NCBI GenBank assembly: GCA_002354735.1
Contig: DEMD01000009.1
Coordinates: 162,705-226,704 of the forward strand
DNA: 64,000 nt
Source: Gammaproteobacteria bacterium UBA2679
GTDB lineage: Bacteria; Pseudomonadota; Gammaproteobacteria; Pseudomonadales; Oleiphilaceae
Reading direction: 5' to 3'
Part shown: positions 63,413 through 64,000 of the stretch, in pieces
How the letters are laid out: the number at the start of each line of letters is the position of its first letter
How positions within the stretch are numbered: the stretch's first letter is position 1
The notes under the pieces: model-generated
What the model was told of the DNA's origin: nothing
The model's input: only the letters and a program-made list of their open reading frames with translations
Databases searched by the model: none
Program-made: the position numbers and the translations under genes

Positions 63413-64000
63413 ATGTCAAACAACTATAAATCCTCGGCAGCGCCATTGCCGATGCACACAGCCAATACAAGAAGCCATATCGCCGGGGCGTTCAATCACC
63501 TGAAAAACGATTCAGACGAGCTTCGCGAAGTCTCGCCAGAGCAGGTTCTGTTCAAGGCCTACGAAGATGCAGGACAACCCCACGGGCCGGTCTTATACGC
63601 AGTCAAGGGAGAGCACTGGAATGGTGTCAGCCCCGGCTTTCTGAATTTCATCAACAACTTCAAGTTCAAGCCCGAAGACATGGGCTATGCGGAGTGCGGC
63701 TACGGCATCCAACGACACCGCGACTTCATGCGTCAGCTTATACTGGCTGAACACGAGCTTGGCGAGCGTCGGCCCCCAAAAGGGCTGGATATCGACGTAG
63801 GCTGCCTGGCCATGACGACCCGAATGGCCATGTACGATTTCGGGAAAGTCGCCTTCCGTCATGCCAAGGCAACTCATCCAGAGCAGCGGCCAGTCGCACT
63901 GGTGCCAACGCCTGCGTGGGATTACCGCGGGGTTTTCAAGGACATTGGCTTCGAGATCGTCTATCTGCCCATCAGGCCCGAAAATGGCTGGCAGCCCGAT
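63413..64000 (+). CDS. PLP-dependent aminotransferase-like protein (3' end beyond window)
   Basis: First 196 residues of a gene running off the right edge. It opens MSNNYKSSAAPLPMHTANTR, and later has VALVPTPAWDYRGVFKDIGF and FEIVYLPIRPENGW, which resemble the large-domain strand-loop after the PLP-phosphate site of class I/II aminotransferases (VLVPxPxWxxY...G). The PLP-lysine region lies outside the window, so function is not confirmed. ATG at 63413 with AAGG upstream (AAGGTAGTC). Neighbour of, but divergent from, the RsbQ-like module. Confidence 0.65.
   Translation, partial: MSNNYKSSAAPLPMHTANTRSHIAGAFNHLKNDSDELREVSPEQVLFKAYEDAGQPHGPVLYAVKGEHWNGVSPGFLNFINNFKFKPEDMGYAECGYGIQRHRDFMRQLILAEHELGERRPPKGLDIDVGCLAMTTRMAMYDFGKVAFRHAKATHPEQRPVALVPTPAWDYRGVFKDIGFEIVYLPIRPENGWQPD

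Overview
The window reads as chromosomal DNA of a Gram-negative gammaproteobacterium, most likely a Pseudomonas/Halopseudomonas-type member of the Pseudomonadales. This is inferred from the PilG/H/I/J-style chemosensory genes, BetT, MocR/PaiB, OBAP and DUF2892-type proteins, many c-di-GMP and two-component genes, and moderately high GC with a few AT-rich intergenic islands. No rRNA, tRNA, CRISPR array, insertion sequence or phage module was recognised. Annotation rests on reading motifs and start sites by eye; no database search was run.

Layout. (1) 1-4.95 kb, minus strand: a chemosensory cluster (PilG-like and PilH-like regulators, CheW/PilI, a periplasmic binding protein, and a PilJ-like receptor that runs off the left edge). 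(2) 4.95-8.9 kb: an AT-rich spacer with four palindromes in a row, a coding remnant, a VOC protein, a secreted reprolysin-like protease with a ricin-type lectin tail, and a DMT transporter whose C-terminus is frameshifted. (3) 9-18.5 kb: a surface-glycan cluster (five GT2 domains in four genes, a flippase-like ABC exporter, a GT61 enzyme, a sulfotransferase and a GT-B enzyme), followed by a transglutaminase. (4) 19.8-28.5 kb: a four-gene minus-strand signalling operon (receiver, two large hybrid kinases, receiver-GGDEF), then glutaminase, PaiB and a MocR regulator. (5) 31.8-39.4 kb: HupE/UreJ, a PpiC-like isomerase and a RICIN-GH16-CBM6-phosphoesterase fusion, divergent from a 7TMR-DISM kinase/regulator pair. 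(6) 39.4-47.2 kb: an OBAP lipoprotein and two DUF2892-like proteins, then a probable sulfide/persulfide regulon (DUF442 phosphatase-like, persulfide dioxygenase, two YeeE/YedE halves, SulP) divergent from a CsoR/CstR-family repressor with two matching palindromic operators. An acyltransferase and a PilZ protein follow. (7) 47.6-52.7 kb: TauE exporter, a membrane protein, an exported ubiquitin-fold protein and a fatty-acid desaturase. (8) 53-64 kb: small hypotheticals, an AT-rich LysE/Lrp pair, BetT, a 7TMR-DISM diguanylate cyclase, an RsbQ-like hydrolase translationally coupled to a PAS hybrid kinase, and a partial PLP aminotransferase-like gene.

The most striking gene is at 49474-51507. A signal peptide is followed, exactly at the predicted cleavage point, by a domain with 48 of 72 residues identical to human ubiquitin by my own hand alignment. 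It is then fused to calcium-binding TSP3-type repeats, Ig-like modules and a GlyGly-CTERM-like sorting tail. The ubiquitin C-terminal Arg-Gly-Gly is absent, so it looks like a displayed or released ubiquitin mimic rather than a conjugation substrate. Other leads are the RsbQ-like hydrolase paired with a histidine kinase, the laminarinase-phosphoesterase fusion beside a carbohydrate-sensor-type kinase, and the binding protein embedded in the chemosensory operon.
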